Assembly (NCBI RefSeq): GCF_035515275.1
Contig: NZ_DATJBQ010000015.1
Coordinates: forward strand, 1-30,908
DNA length: 30,908 nt
Source of the DNA: Pusillimonas sp035515275
GTDB taxonomy: Bacteria > Pseudomonadota > Gammaproteobacteria > Burkholderiales > Burkholderiaceae_B
Reading direction: 5' to 3'
Made by a program: the position numbers and the translations under genes. The notes beneath the pieces were generated by a model. The model was not told the origin of the DNA, did not search any database, and was given only the letters and a program-made list of their open reading frames with translations. Below, one piece after another: positions 16,034 to 23,745 of this stretch (its first letter is position 1; the number at the start of each line of letters is the position of its first letter).

Positions 16034-16265
16034 CGTTCTGTATTTTGCCCAGGTGGCCGAACTGACTCAGGTTCGTCAAGAGTCGTGGCCGCTTCAGGGG
16101 CCCATCAGCGGGGCCGACTGGCTGGCCCAGCTCGAGCAGCGCTACCCGCAGCTTGCTCCCACACGGCGCCTCAAGCTGGCAGTTAACCAATTTCATGCGC
16201 GGGCCGACAGCGTCATACAGCCCGGCGACGAAGTGGCGGTGTTCGAACCGGTCACCGGAGGCTAG
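16014..16265 (+). CDS. moaD: Molybdopterin synthase small subunit MoaD
   Basis: 83-residue ubiquitin-like sulfur carrier. It ends in PVTGG, the double glycine that receives the thiocarboxylate. VLYFAQVAEL near the start and PGDEVAVFEPVTGG at the end are typical. The start is the GTG at 16014, inside the end of moaC, with AGGAGG 8 bases upstream; a longer frame from 15966 would run through the conserved end of moaC and is rejected. MoaD needs adenylation by MoeB, for which no gene is seen in this window. Confidence 0.94.
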   Translation: MSGTAINVLYFAQVAELTQVRQESWPLQGPISGADWLAQLEQRYPQLAPTRRLKLAVNQFHARADSVIQPGDEVAVFEPVTGG

Positions 16266-16267
16266 GC

Positions 16268-16732
16268 ATGGTCATTGTTCAACAGGCCGATTTTGACACG
16301 GCAGCCCTGGTGGCCGGCATGCGCGAACGTACCGCCGGCAAGGCCGGCGCGCTGGTTACCTTTACCGGCTATGTGCGCGACTACGCCCCCGACCAAGCCA
16401 CGCAAAGCCTGTACCTGGAACACTATCCGGGCATGTGCGAACGTGAGCTGACCGAGATCTGCGACAGCGCGCAGTCGCGCTGGGATGTCACCGAGGTTTT
16501 GGCGGTTCACCGCTACGGTGAGCTTCAGCTTAAAGACCAGATTGTGTTTGTTGCCGTGGCCAGTGCGCATCGGGGCCAGGCCTTTCTGGCCTGCGAATAT
16601 ATTATTGATGCACTGAAAACCCGTGCGCCCTTCTGGAAGCGCGAAACCCTGGCCGGCGGCGAACGCTTCTGGGTGCAGCAGGCCGAGGCCGACGCCGACA
16701 AGACCGAGCAGTGGAACAACGAGCAAAATTAA
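16268..16732 (+). CDS. moaE: Molybdopterin synthase catalytic subunit MoaE
   Basis: 154-residue large subunit of MPT synthase; two MoaE and two MoaD convert cPMP to molybdopterin. Motifs: GALVTFTGYVRDYAPD at 27-42, LYLEHYPGM, HRYGELQLKD, and LKTRAPFWKRE, whose lysines 117 and 124 match the catalytic Lys119/Lys126 of E. coli MoaE. The gene starts 2 bases after the moaD stop. Confidence 0.97.
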   Translation: MVIVQQADFDTAALVAGMRERTAGKAGALVTFTGYVRDYAPDQATQSLYLEHYPGMCERELTEICDSAQSRWDVTEVLAVHRYGELQLKDQIVFVAVASAHRGQAFLACEYIIDALKTRAPFWKRETLAGGERFWVQQAEADADKTEQWNNEQN

Positions 16733-16741
16733 AGGCCCACC

Positions 16742-17281
16742 ATGAGCAAAGCCCACCCCAACGCCCCCCGTGTGCCGCTAAATTGCGCCGTACTGACTAT
16801 TTCTGATTCGCGCACGCCCGAAACCGACACCTCGGGCGACTACCTGGCTGAAAGCCTGGCCGCCGCCGGTCACCGCTGCGTGCGGCGCGGCTTGTCTACG
16901 GGCAATATGTACGAGTTGCGCAAGATTGTCAGCGACTGGATCGCAGCCGACGACATTCAGGTGGTGCTTACCAACGGCGGCACAGGTTTCTCGCATCAGA
17001 AATCGACCGGCGCAGCCATCACGCCATTGCTCGACATGACACTGGCCGGGTTCGGCGAGCTGTTCCGCCATCTTTCATTCCTTGAAATTGGCAGCTCTAC
17101 CTTGCAGTCCGACGCGTTTGCCGGGGTGGCCAACAACACGCTGATCTTTTGTATGCCCGGCTCGACCAACGCCTGCAAAACAGCCTGGGAAGGCATACTT
17201 AAAGAACAGCTCGACAGCACGCACCGGCCTTGCAACTTTGCCGGCTACTTTCGTAGTCCTTCGGAAGTTCTAGGCCTGTAA
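16742..17281 (+). CDS. moaB: Molybdenum cofactor biosynthesis protein MoaB (MogA/MoaB family)
   Basis: 179-residue MoaB/MogA fold protein, likely the molybdopterin adenylyltransferase (or its MoaB relative). Motifs: AVLTISDSRTPETDTSGDYL at the start, VVLTNGGTGFSHQKSTGAAITPLLD (the GGTG loop), and FCMPGSTNACKTAWEGIL. The HRPCNFAGYFR ending is the MoaB type rather than MogA. It starts 9 bases after moaE. Confidence 0.94.
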   Translation: MSKAHPNAPRVPLNCAVLTISDSRTPETDTSGDYLAESLAAAGHRCVRRGLSTGNMYELRKIVSDWIAADDIQVVLTNGGTGFSHQKSTGAAITPLLDMTLAGFGELFRHLSFLEIGSSTLQSDAFAGVANNTLIFCMPGSTNACKTAWEGILKEQLDSTHRPCNFAGYFRSPSEVLGL

Positions 17282-17367
17282 GATACCCGCCCATTTCACG
17301 ACGCGGTCGGCTTGTGCCCCGTGCGGCCGCGGCCTGCCCCGTCTGTTACTTATACGTTGATCAGCAC

Positions 17368-18573
17368 ATGTTAGATTTTGACCTAGCCCAGACCCAGTTG
17401 GCCAAAGCCGGCCAGAAGCCCAAGCAGACCGAAGACTGCCCGCTGCACCGGGCGCAGGGCCGCATTCTGGCCCAGACGCTTAAGGCGCACCTTGATATGC
17501 CCCCGGCCGATAATAGCGCCATGGACGGCTACGCCATACGTTACGCCGACTATCAGGCGGGGCGCGGTTTGCCTGTTCAACAACGATGCTACGCCGGCGA
17601 GCAACCCGAACCACTGCAGCCGGGCCAATGCATACGCCTGTTCACCGGCAGCATGATTCCCGAAGGCGCCGACACCGTCGTCATACAAGAAGACTGCACC
17701 GAAACCGACAACATATTGCTGATCAACGAGGCGCCCGTACAGGGGGCGCACATACGCCGACGCGGTGAAGACGTTCGAAAGGACAGCACACTGCTTCCGG
17801 ACGGCACCCAAATCGGCGCCGCGCAGGTCGCCTTGCTGGCCTCCCAGGGGTATGCCCAGATTCCGGTCTACCCTCAGCTTAAGGTCGGCATTCTTACCAC
17901 CGGCGACGAACTGGTCGAACCGGGCAAGGCATTGCAGGCCGCACAAATTTACAATTCGAACGGCCCCATGCTGGCTTCTTTGGTCGCCGGCCTGGGTGCA
18001 GACCCCATTCACGTGCTGCACGCCAACGATACGCTCGACTCTTTGCAGCAGGCATTGCAAACCCTGATTAACGACTGCGACCTTATCCTGAGTGTTGGCG
18101 GGGTGTCGGTGGGCGAGAAAGACCTGGTCAAGCCCGCCATCGAACAGGCGGGAGGCGAACTTGATCTTTGGCGCGTGCGCATGAAGCCGGGTAAGCCGGT
18201 TGCGCTGGCCCACGCCCAGGGCAAGCCTATTGTGTGCCTGCCGGGCAACCCGGTGTCGGCGTTTGCCGTGTTCGCCCTGCTGGTGTCCCCCTTGGTGCGC
18301 CACATGCAGGGCCGCGAACAATGGTTGCCCGCCGTCCAGTACGGGCGCCTCAATGACGACGCACCGTTCAACGACGTTCGCGACGAATTCATACGCGTCA
18401 AGGCCGAACACGCTTCCAACGGTGGCACGAATCTAAACGTGTTCTCGCGGCAAGGCTCGGGGGTGGTCAGTTCGCTGCCATGGTCTCACGGTTTGGCCCG
18501 CATACCCGCAGGCTCGCAAATCAAGGCCGGCGACCTGGTGCCATTCTATAGCTGGGCGCACTGGTTGGTCTAA
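17368..18573 (+). CDS. moeA: Molybdopterin molybdenumtransferase MoeA
   Basis: 401-residue MoeA, which inserts molybdate into adenylated molybdopterin. Motifs: PPADNSAMDGYAIR at 45-58, LFTGSMIPEGADTVVIQED, GEDVRKDSTLLPDGTQIGAAQVALLAS, ILTTGDELVEPG, SVGGVSVGEKDLVKPAI, MKPGKPVALA and CLPGNPVSAF. Length matches the family. I start at ATG 17368; a GTG at 17314 would add 18 residues with no ribosome-binding site. It is the last gene of the plus-strand Moco operon, 86 bases after moaB, and converges on mobA 47 bases away. Confidence 0.96.
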   Translation: MLDFDLAQTQLAKAGQKPKQTEDCPLHRAQGRILAQTLKAHLDMPPADNSAMDGYAIRYADYQAGRGLPVQQRCYAGEQPEPLQPGQCIRLFTGSMIPEGADTVVIQEDCTETDNILLINEAPVQGAHIRRRGEDVRKDSTLLPDGTQIGAAQVALLASQGYAQIPVYPQLKVGILTTGDELVEPGKALQAAQIYNSNGPMLASLVAGLGADPIHVLHANDTLDSLQQALQTLINDCDLILSVGGVSVGEKDLVKPAIEQAGGELDLWRVRMKPGKPVALAHAQGKPIVCLPGNPVSAFAVFALLVSPLVRHMQGREQWLPAVQYGRLNDDAPFNDVRDEFIRVKAEHASNGGTNLNVFSRQGSGVVSSLPWSHGLARIPAGSQIKAGDLVPFYSWAHWLV

Positions 18574-18620
18574 CCGGCCCGGCCGCAGGGCGGTTGAACG
18601 TGTGCGGCCAACACCAGGCC

Positions 18621-19229
18621 TCAGCCAGACGCGCCGCCCGCAGCCTGGTAGTCATCGGGGGTGTTGATATTGCGAAACAACCGGGCGTCGTCACCGAAAT
18701 CAACCGCCACGGCACCGTGTCTTCGGTGCCAATCCAGCACCTTGCGCCCTTCAGCCAGCAAATAGGCTCGTAAATCGCTCTGCAGATCAGTGCGAACCAA
18801 CATGCATAGCGGGTGCGCCCCACGACCGGCACTGGCGTAGGCCAAGGGTGCCCCGCCTGACACCGCGGCAAGCAGGCGCGGAAACAAGTCTTTCGGCACG
18901 ATCGGCACATCAACCGGCAATACAAACAGCCACGGCCGCCGCGAGCGCGCCATGGCGCTTGCCACCCCGGCCAACGGCCCCGCATCGCCGCCAAACACCG
19001 CATCGTCGGGCACGCATCGGCCATACCGGGCATAGATATCAAGGTGGCGGTTTGCGCTGACGTAAAGCGTGTTCACAAAGGGCTGCATGTAGTCGGCAAC
19101 CCATTGAACCAGCGGGCGATCGTTCAGCCTCAGCAAACCCTTGTCGACCGTGCCGGCAGCCGCAACCTGCATGCGACGCGACTGCCCGCCGGCCAGGATC
19201 ACGCCGTCGATTTTGTTGCGGGGAATCAT
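18621..19229 (-). CDS. mobA: Molybdenum cofactor guanylyltransferase MobA
   Basis: 202-residue nucleotidyltransferase that adds GMP to Mo-molybdopterin to give the bis-MGD cofactor used by formate dehydrogenases. Motifs: GVILAGGQSRRM at 9-20, DKGLLRLNDRPLV (catalytic lysine), GDAGPLAGVASAM, FVLPVDVPIVP and NINTPDDY at the end. The start is unsure: I use ATG 19229; an in-frame TTG at 19262 would overlap the moaA stop by 11 bases and add 11 residues. Neither has a good ribosome-binding site, so coupling to moaA is likely. Confidence 0.93.
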   Translation of the reverse strand: MIPRNKIDGVILAGGQSRRMQVAAAGTVDKGLLRLNDRPLVQWVADYMQPFVNTLYVSANRHLDIYARYGRCVPDDAVFGGDAGPLAGVASAMARSRRPWLFVLPVDVPIVPKDLFPRLLAAVSGGAPLAYASAGRGAHPLCMLVRTDLQSDLRAYLLAEGRKVLDWHRRHGAVAVDFGDDARLFRNINTPDDYQAAGGASG

Positions 19230-19251
19230 AGGATTGAGCGGCGTGAAAAGG

Positions 19252-20358
19252 TCAGCCGCCAATGTAGCTCATTTCGACTTTTCGCTGGCGGGCGGTTTCA
19301 ATGCCGCGCTGCTCGGAGTAATGGTCGTTGCGACCGTGCCAAATGGCGGCCAGGCGGTCTTTTAGCTGCTCGTCACTGGCGCCGCTGCGCAATAAAGAAC
19401 GCAGGTCGTGCCCGGAGTCGGCAAACAGACACAAGAAGATCCTGCCTTCGGGAGACAGCCGAGCACGGGTACAGTCGCCGCAAAACGGCTGCGACACGCT
19501 GGTAATGACCCCGACTTCGCCACCGCCGTCGGCGTAGCGCCAACGCGTGGCAACTTCGCCCTTGTACAGGGCGTCGACCTGTTCGAGCGGGTATTCGTTA
19601 TGAATAAGGTCGAGTATTTGTCGTCCGGTCAGTACTTCGTCAAGGTTCCAGCCGTTGGTTGAACCCACGTCCATGTATTCAATGAAGCGCAAGATATGGC
19701 CCGAATGACGAAAATGCTGCGCCATGGGCAGTATCTGGCCGTCGTTAAGACCCTTGCGCACCACCATGTTGACCTTGACCGGAGCCAAGCCCACCCGGGC
19801 GGCTTCTTCGATGCCTTCGAGGACAGTGGCCACGCTGACACGGCTGTCGCTCATGCGCTCGAACATGGAGTCGTCCAACGCATCGAGGCTGACCGTAACG
19901 CGCTTCAGGCCGGCGTCTTTAAGTGCCTGCGCCTTTTTTGCCAATAGCGTGCCATTGGTGGTTAGTGTCAGGTCAACCGGCTCGCCGTCGGGGGTGCGCA
20001 ATTCAGACAGCAATGCAATCAGGTTCTCGAGGTGCTTGCGCAACAGGGGCTCGCCGCCCGTCAGGCGGATTTTGCGTACCCCCAGGCCCACGGCAATGCC
20101 TGCGACCCGGGCAATTTCTTCAAAGCTTAGCAACGAGGCATGCGGCATGAACTCGTAATCGCTGCCGAAGATTTCGCGCGGCATACAGTAGGTACACCGA
20201 AAGTTGCAGCGATCAGTGACCGAAATGCGCAGGTCTTGCAGGGGGCGGCGACGTAAGTCAAGCAAAGGCCCGCCCTTGAAGGGCGCGTCAGGCTGCACCG
20301 CATGCGGTGTTTCGCTTGGCTGCTTGTTTAGGTAAATGACTTTGCTCACGGTTTTCAT
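19252..20358 (-). CDS. moaA: GTP 3',8-cyclase MoaA
   Basis: 368-residue radical SAM enzyme that begins molybdenum cofactor synthesis from GTP. N-terminal cluster cysteines 51, 55, 58 in DRCNFRCTYCMP; C-terminal cluster cysteines 293, 296, 310 in PFCGDCTRARLSPEGRIFLC; GG at the C-terminus, as required for activity. KIRLTGGEPLLRKHL and LTTNGTLLAKKA are further landmarks. The N-terminus has about 40 extra residues before the barrel. Upstream is the fdsR-type gene on the same strand, 15 bases away, so fdsR-moaA-mobA may be one operon. Confidence 0.97.
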   Translation of the reverse strand: MKTVSKVIYLNKQPSETPHAVQPDAPFKGGPLLDLRRRPLQDLRISVTDRCNFRCTYCMPREIFGSDYEFMPHASLLSFEEIARVAGIAVGLGVRKIRLTGGEPLLRKHLENLIALLSELRTPDGEPVDLTLTTNGTLLAKKAQALKDAGLKRVTVSLDALDDSMFERMSDSRVSVATVLEGIEEAARVGLAPVKVNMVVRKGLNDGQILPMAQHFRHSGHILRFIEYMDVGSTNGWNLDEVLTGRQILDLIHNEYPLEQVDALYKGEVATRWRYADGGGEVGVITSVSQPFCGDCTRARLSPEGRIFLCLFADSGHDLRSLLRSGASDEQLKDRLAAIWHGRNDHYSEQRGIETARQRKVEMSYIGG

Positions 20359-20373
20359 GGTAAACGTTTTTGC

Positions 20374-21483
20374 TCAAGCCCGCGCGGTGCTGCGAGCGCG
20401 CACGGGGCCAAAAGCCTGCTGCAGGGTAAGCACCTTGCCAATGTCAGAGGCATCGTACCCCACCAACTGCGAAACATAGCCGCGATACTGCTCGCTGCCA
20501 AGCAAACCCAGCAGTTGCTCCATTAGGGGCGTCTCAAGCATGTCGCGATTCACGGCAAAAAAATAACGCTCTTTGGCCAGCGGAATGAAGTCAAGGCCGC
20601 AGCGCCAGGCGGCGGTTTCAACCCCAATGCCAACGTCGGCCATGCCGCTGGCAATGTGGGCCGCAATGGCCATATGGGTAAATTCGCTGCTGTCGTAGCC
20701 TTGTATCTGGCGAGTATCGATGCCCAATTGCTCGAGCATCAGGCCTACCAGCAAACGGGTGCTGGAACCCACCTGGCGATTGACAAAGCGTACGCCGGGC
20801 TTGACCAGGTCGCCGATACCGTGCACGTGCTTGGGGTTGCCCGGCTGCACGAACATGCCGGTATCGCGCTGGGCGAGGTAGATAAGACAGTGGCGGTCGG
20901 CGTCGAGCCAAGGGCTGTAATGGCGCAAAATGGGTTCTTCGAACTTGCCCGCGGGCACCTGAAACCCGGCCAGATCGCACTCGCCGCGATTTAGCGAAGC
21001 CAGCGCCTCAAAGGCGGTGCGGTAGCGCAGCTCGACCGGCGACATATCTTGATCGTTGGCCATTTGCATCAGCCCCTCGACCGCAAAACCATGGCTGGCA
21101 TGCAGGCGCAGGCGGGGCCGGCTTTCGGGGTACAGGCTTTCTAGCTCTTCTTGAAGCTCGGACGCCATGCTTTCAAGCATAGGGGTCAGGCGGGCATCCA
21201 TGCGGCGGTTGGCCCACAACAAATGGCGTGCGAAATCGGTAAGTTTGCTGCCTTGCCGGCGGCTGGTTTCAAGCAAGGGCATGCCGAATTCTTTTTCGGC
21301 ATTACGCAACAGCCCCCATGCATGACGATAGGAAATCTGGCACGAACGGCAGGCACCGGCAATATGGCCGACAGTGTCGATGGCGGCGAGCAGACGCAGT
21401 ATTTCGCCCAACGCAAAGACAGCCCCACTGGGTTTTTCAAGTACCCATTCAGAGTTCAGGCGTGCCTGGAACTTATATGTCAT
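20374..21483 (-). CDS. fdsR: ModE-type HTH regulator with PBP-like domain (FdsR-type)
   Basis: 369 residues. The N-terminal about 100 are a ModE/LysR-like winged helix (FALGEILRLLAAIDTVGHIAGACRSCQISYRHAWGLLRNAEKEFG, then SRRQGSKLTDFA as the wing), with two cysteines (46, 49) in front of the recognition helix. Residues from about 130 to 340 are a PBP-like domain (PF12727/COG1910 type): VRFVNRQVGSSTRLLVGLMLEQLG and THMAIAAHIASGMADVGIGVETAA are its hallmarks. Such proteins are annotated as molybdate- or substrate-sensing repressors/activators. In Cupriavidus the regulator divergent from fds is named fdsR; I transfer the name by position and architecture, so treat it as provisional. I start at ATG 21481-21483. 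The ligand is not known from the sequence. Confidence 0.82.
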   Translation of the reverse strand: MTYKFQARLNSEWVLEKPSGAVFALGEILRLLAAIDTVGHIAGACRSCQISYRHAWGLLRNAEKEFGMPLLETSRRQGSKLTDFARHLLWANRRMDARLTPMLESMASELQEELESLYPESRPRLRLHASHGFAVEGLMQMANDQDMSPVELRYRTAFEALASLNRGECDLAGFQVPAGKFEEPILRHYSPWLDADRHCLIYLAQRDTGMFVQPGNPKHVHGIGDLVKPGVRFVNRQVGSSTRLLVGLMLEQLGIDTRQIQGYDSSEFTHMAIAAHIASGMADVGIGVETAAWRCGLDFIPLAKERYFFAVNRDMLETPLMEQLLGLLGSEQYRGYVSQLVGYDASDIGKVLTLQQAFGPVRARSTARA

Positions 21484-21541
21484 TCTGTGCCTATTGAAAG
21501 ACGGCTGTATACCTAGTAGATTAGTACACCTTAACTTGGGC

Positions 21542-21567
21542 TTATTATGCACCCTTACACATAATAA
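21542..21567. promoter_or_regulatory. Candidate FdsR operator in the fdsR-fdsG spacer
   Basis: TTATTATG (21542-21549), 10 bases, CATAATAA (21560-21567): a perfect 8-bp inverted repeat, AT-rich like ModE boxes, in the 177-base spacer between the divergent fdsR and fdsG starts. It is 58 bases from the regulator start and 93 from fdsG. It resembles what a dimeric ModE-type HTH would bind, but no binding evidence is visible. Confidence 0.45.
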
Positions 21568-21660
21568 AGCACGTAAGCCGAAACGCTATCCGGGTGTATG
21601 CCGGCATCACGCCCTACACGCCAATATCTCTTACGCAGTAAAGCAATACCAAGGAACCTC

Positions 21661-22155
21661 ATGAACATGCCGCTGCAACAGGCCCCGCTTTCCGACGAGT
21701 CGGTAGCCCAGGCCACACAACAGGCCCTGCATCGCCACGCCGGCCAGAAAGGCAATCTCCTGCCCATTTTGCACGACGTCCAGCACGCGCTCGGGTTCAT
21801 TCCCGAAGCTGCGGTGCCGCTTATTGCGCAGGCTGTGCAGCTTTCACGTGCCGAAGTGCACGGCGTCATCAGCTTTTATCCGCACTTTACTCAAACACCG
21901 CGCGCCGGTGTGTTGCTCGAGGTCTGCCGTGCCGAATCCTGCCAGGCCATGGGCGGCGACCAGCTTGCAGACCACGTGCAGCAAAAGTTGGGCTGCGGTT
22001 TTCATGCCACCAGCGCCGACGGCAAGGTGTCGCTCGAACCTGTCTATTGCCTGGGCCTGTGCGCCCAGTCGCCTGCCGTCATGGTCAATGGCCGGCCCCA
22101 CGCTCGTGTCACGCCCGCCAAGCTCGACCAATTGCTCGAATCGCACGGAGCATAA
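21661..22155 (+). CDS. fdsG: NAD-dependent formate dehydrogenase gamma subunit (2Fe-2S, NuoE-like)
   Basis: 164-residue thioredoxin-fold 2Fe-2S subunit, homologous to NuoE. Ligand cysteines 89, 94, 130 and 134 are in EVCRAESC and VYCLGLC. It carries electrons in the diaphorase half of the soluble formate dehydrogenase, next to the FMN subunit. AAGGAA stands 5 bases before the ATG; a frame from 21598 is longer but lacks this. It is the first gene of fdsG-B-A-C-D and its stop is 5 bases from fdsB. Confidence 0.96.
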   Translation: MNMPLQQAPLSDESVAQATQQALHRHAGQKGNLLPILHDVQHALGFIPEAAVPLIAQAVQLSRAEVHGVISFYPHFTQTPRAGVLLEVCRAESCQAMGGDQLADHVQQKLGCGFHATSADGKVSLEPVYCLGLCAQSPAVMVNGRPHARVTPAKLDQLLESHGA

Positions 22156-22160
22156 GCGCC

Positions 22161-23732
22161 ATGACCGACACCATCAAAATCTATGTACCCCGTGATTCCG
22201 CCGCCTTGGCGGTAGGCGCCAACGAAGTAGCCCTTGCCATCCAGCAAGAAGCCGACACGCTTGGCCAATCGGTACACATCGTGCGCAATGGTTCGCGCGG
22301 CCTGCTCTGGCTCGAGCCCATGGTCGAAATCCAGACCCCGCAAGGCCGGGTGGCCTACGGCCCCGTGCAGCCCGAAGACATTCCGGGCCTGTTCAAGGCA
22401 GGGTGGCTGCAAGGCGGGCCGCATGCTTTGGCGCATGGGCTTACCGAAGAAATTCCCTACCTCAAAAACCAGCAGCGCCTGACCTTTGCGCGTGTGGGCA
22501 TCACCGACCCGCTCAGTTTAAGCGACTACCAGGCCCACGGCGGCCTGGCCGGCCTGAAACGCGCCGCCTCCATGTCGCCGGCCGACATCGTAAAAGAAGT
22601 CACAGAATCCGGTCTCCGCGGCCGGGGCGGTGCGGCCTTTCCTACCGGCATCAAATGGAAGACCGTGCTCGACACTGCGGCCGAGCAAAAGTACATTGCC
22701 TGCAACGCCGACGAAGGCGACTCGGGCACGTTTTCCGACCGCATGATCATGGAAGGCGACCCCTATACGTTGATCGAGGGCATGACCATCGCCGGTCTCG
22801 CCGTGGGCGCAACCTACGGCTACATTTATGTGCGCTCCGAGTACCCCGACGCCGTCGCCGTGCTTAACAGCGCCATTCAGAACGCCCGGGCCGCAGGCTG
22901 GCTGGGGCACGACATTGCCGGCACCGGCCGCGCCTTCGACCTAGAGGTGCGTGTTGGCGCAGGCGCCTACATTTGCGGCGAAGAAACCTCGATGCTAGAA
23001 AGCCTCGAAGGCAAGCGCGGCCAGGTTCGCTTCAAGCCCCCCCTGCCCGCCATCAAAGGCCTGTTCGGGCAGCCTACCGTCATCAACAACGTCATTTCGT
23101 TGGCCACCGTACCCATCATTCTGGCCAAAGGCGCGGCCTATTACCGCGACTACGGCATGGGCCGCTCCAAAGGCACACTGCCCTTCCAGCTTGCCGGCAA
23201 CCTCAAGCAAGGCGGCCTGGTCGAGCGCGCCTTCGGCCTTACCTTGCGCGAACTGCTTTACGACTACGGCGGCGGCAGCGCCTCGGGCCGCGCCTTGCGC
23301 GCGGTTCAGGTAGGCGGCCCGCTGGGTGCTTACCTGCCCGAGTCGCAATGGGACACCCCCATCGATTACGAAGCCTATGTGGGCATTTCGGCCATGGTCG
23401 GGCACGGCGGGCTGGTGGCCTTTGACGATACCGTCGACATGTCTAAAATGGCTAAATACGCCATGGAATTCTGTGCCATTGAATCCTGTGGCAAATGTAC
23501 GCCCTGTCGTATCGGCGCCGTGCGCGGCGGCGAGGTCATCGAAAAAATCCGGTCGGGCAACGAACGCGAACAGCAGGTGCACTTGCTACGCGATCTTTGC
23601 GACACCATGCTGGGCGGCTCGTTGTGCGCCCTGGGCGGAATGACCCCTTACCCGGTCCTTTCCGCGCTCGATCATTTCCCCGAAGACTTCGGCCTGGCCA
23701 AGTCTGACCAACCGGCCGCCAGCGCCGTCTGA
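22161..23732 (+). CDS. fdsB: NAD-dependent formate dehydrogenase beta subunit (FMN/NAD, NuoF-like)
   Basis: 523 residues. Residues 1-100 are a thioredoxin-like extension; then the NuoF core with GRGGAAFPTG at 154-163 (NADH site), CNADEGDSGTFSDRMIMEGDP at 181-201 (FMN site), AYICGEETSMLESLEGKRG, and the 4Fe-4S cysteines 443, 446, 449 and 489 (ESCGKCTPCRIG and SLCALGG). It reduces NAD with electrons from formate. The ATG at 22161 follows the fdsG stop by 5 bases. Confidence 0.97.
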   Translation: MTDTIKIYVPRDSAALAVGANEVALAIQQEADTLGQSVHIVRNGSRGLLWLEPMVEIQTPQGRVAYGPVQPEDIPGLFKAGWLQGGPHALAHGLTEEIPYLKNQQRLTFARVGITDPLSLSDYQAHGGLAGLKRAASMSPADIVKEVTESGLRGRGGAAFPTGIKWKTVLDTAAEQKYIACNADEGDSGTFSDRMIMEGDPYTLIEGMTIAGLAVGATYGYIYVRSEYPDAVAVLNSAIQNARAAGWLGHDIAGTGRAFDLEVRVGAGAYICGEETSMLESLEGKRGQVRFKPPLPAIKGLFGQPTVINNVISLATVPIILAKGAAYYRDYGMGRSKGTLPFQLAGNLKQGGLVERAFGLTLRELLYDYGGGSASGRALRAVQVGGPLGAYLPESQWDTPIDYEAYVGISAMVGHGGLVAFDDTVDMSKMAKYAMEFCAIESCGKCTPCRIGAVRGGEVIEKIRSGNEREQQVHLLRDLCDTMLGGSLCALGGMTPYPVLSALDHFPEDFGLAKSDQPAASAV

Positions 23733-23745
23733 CCCGGAGCCCAAC

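Noticed and set aside
17383..18411. 342-codon minus-strand frame opposite moeA
   Set aside because: Antisense to moeA; no motif or start signal.
21484..21660. Sigma-54 promoter for the fds operon
   Set aside because: No GG/GC pair with the TGGCAC-N5-TTGC spacing was found in the spacer.
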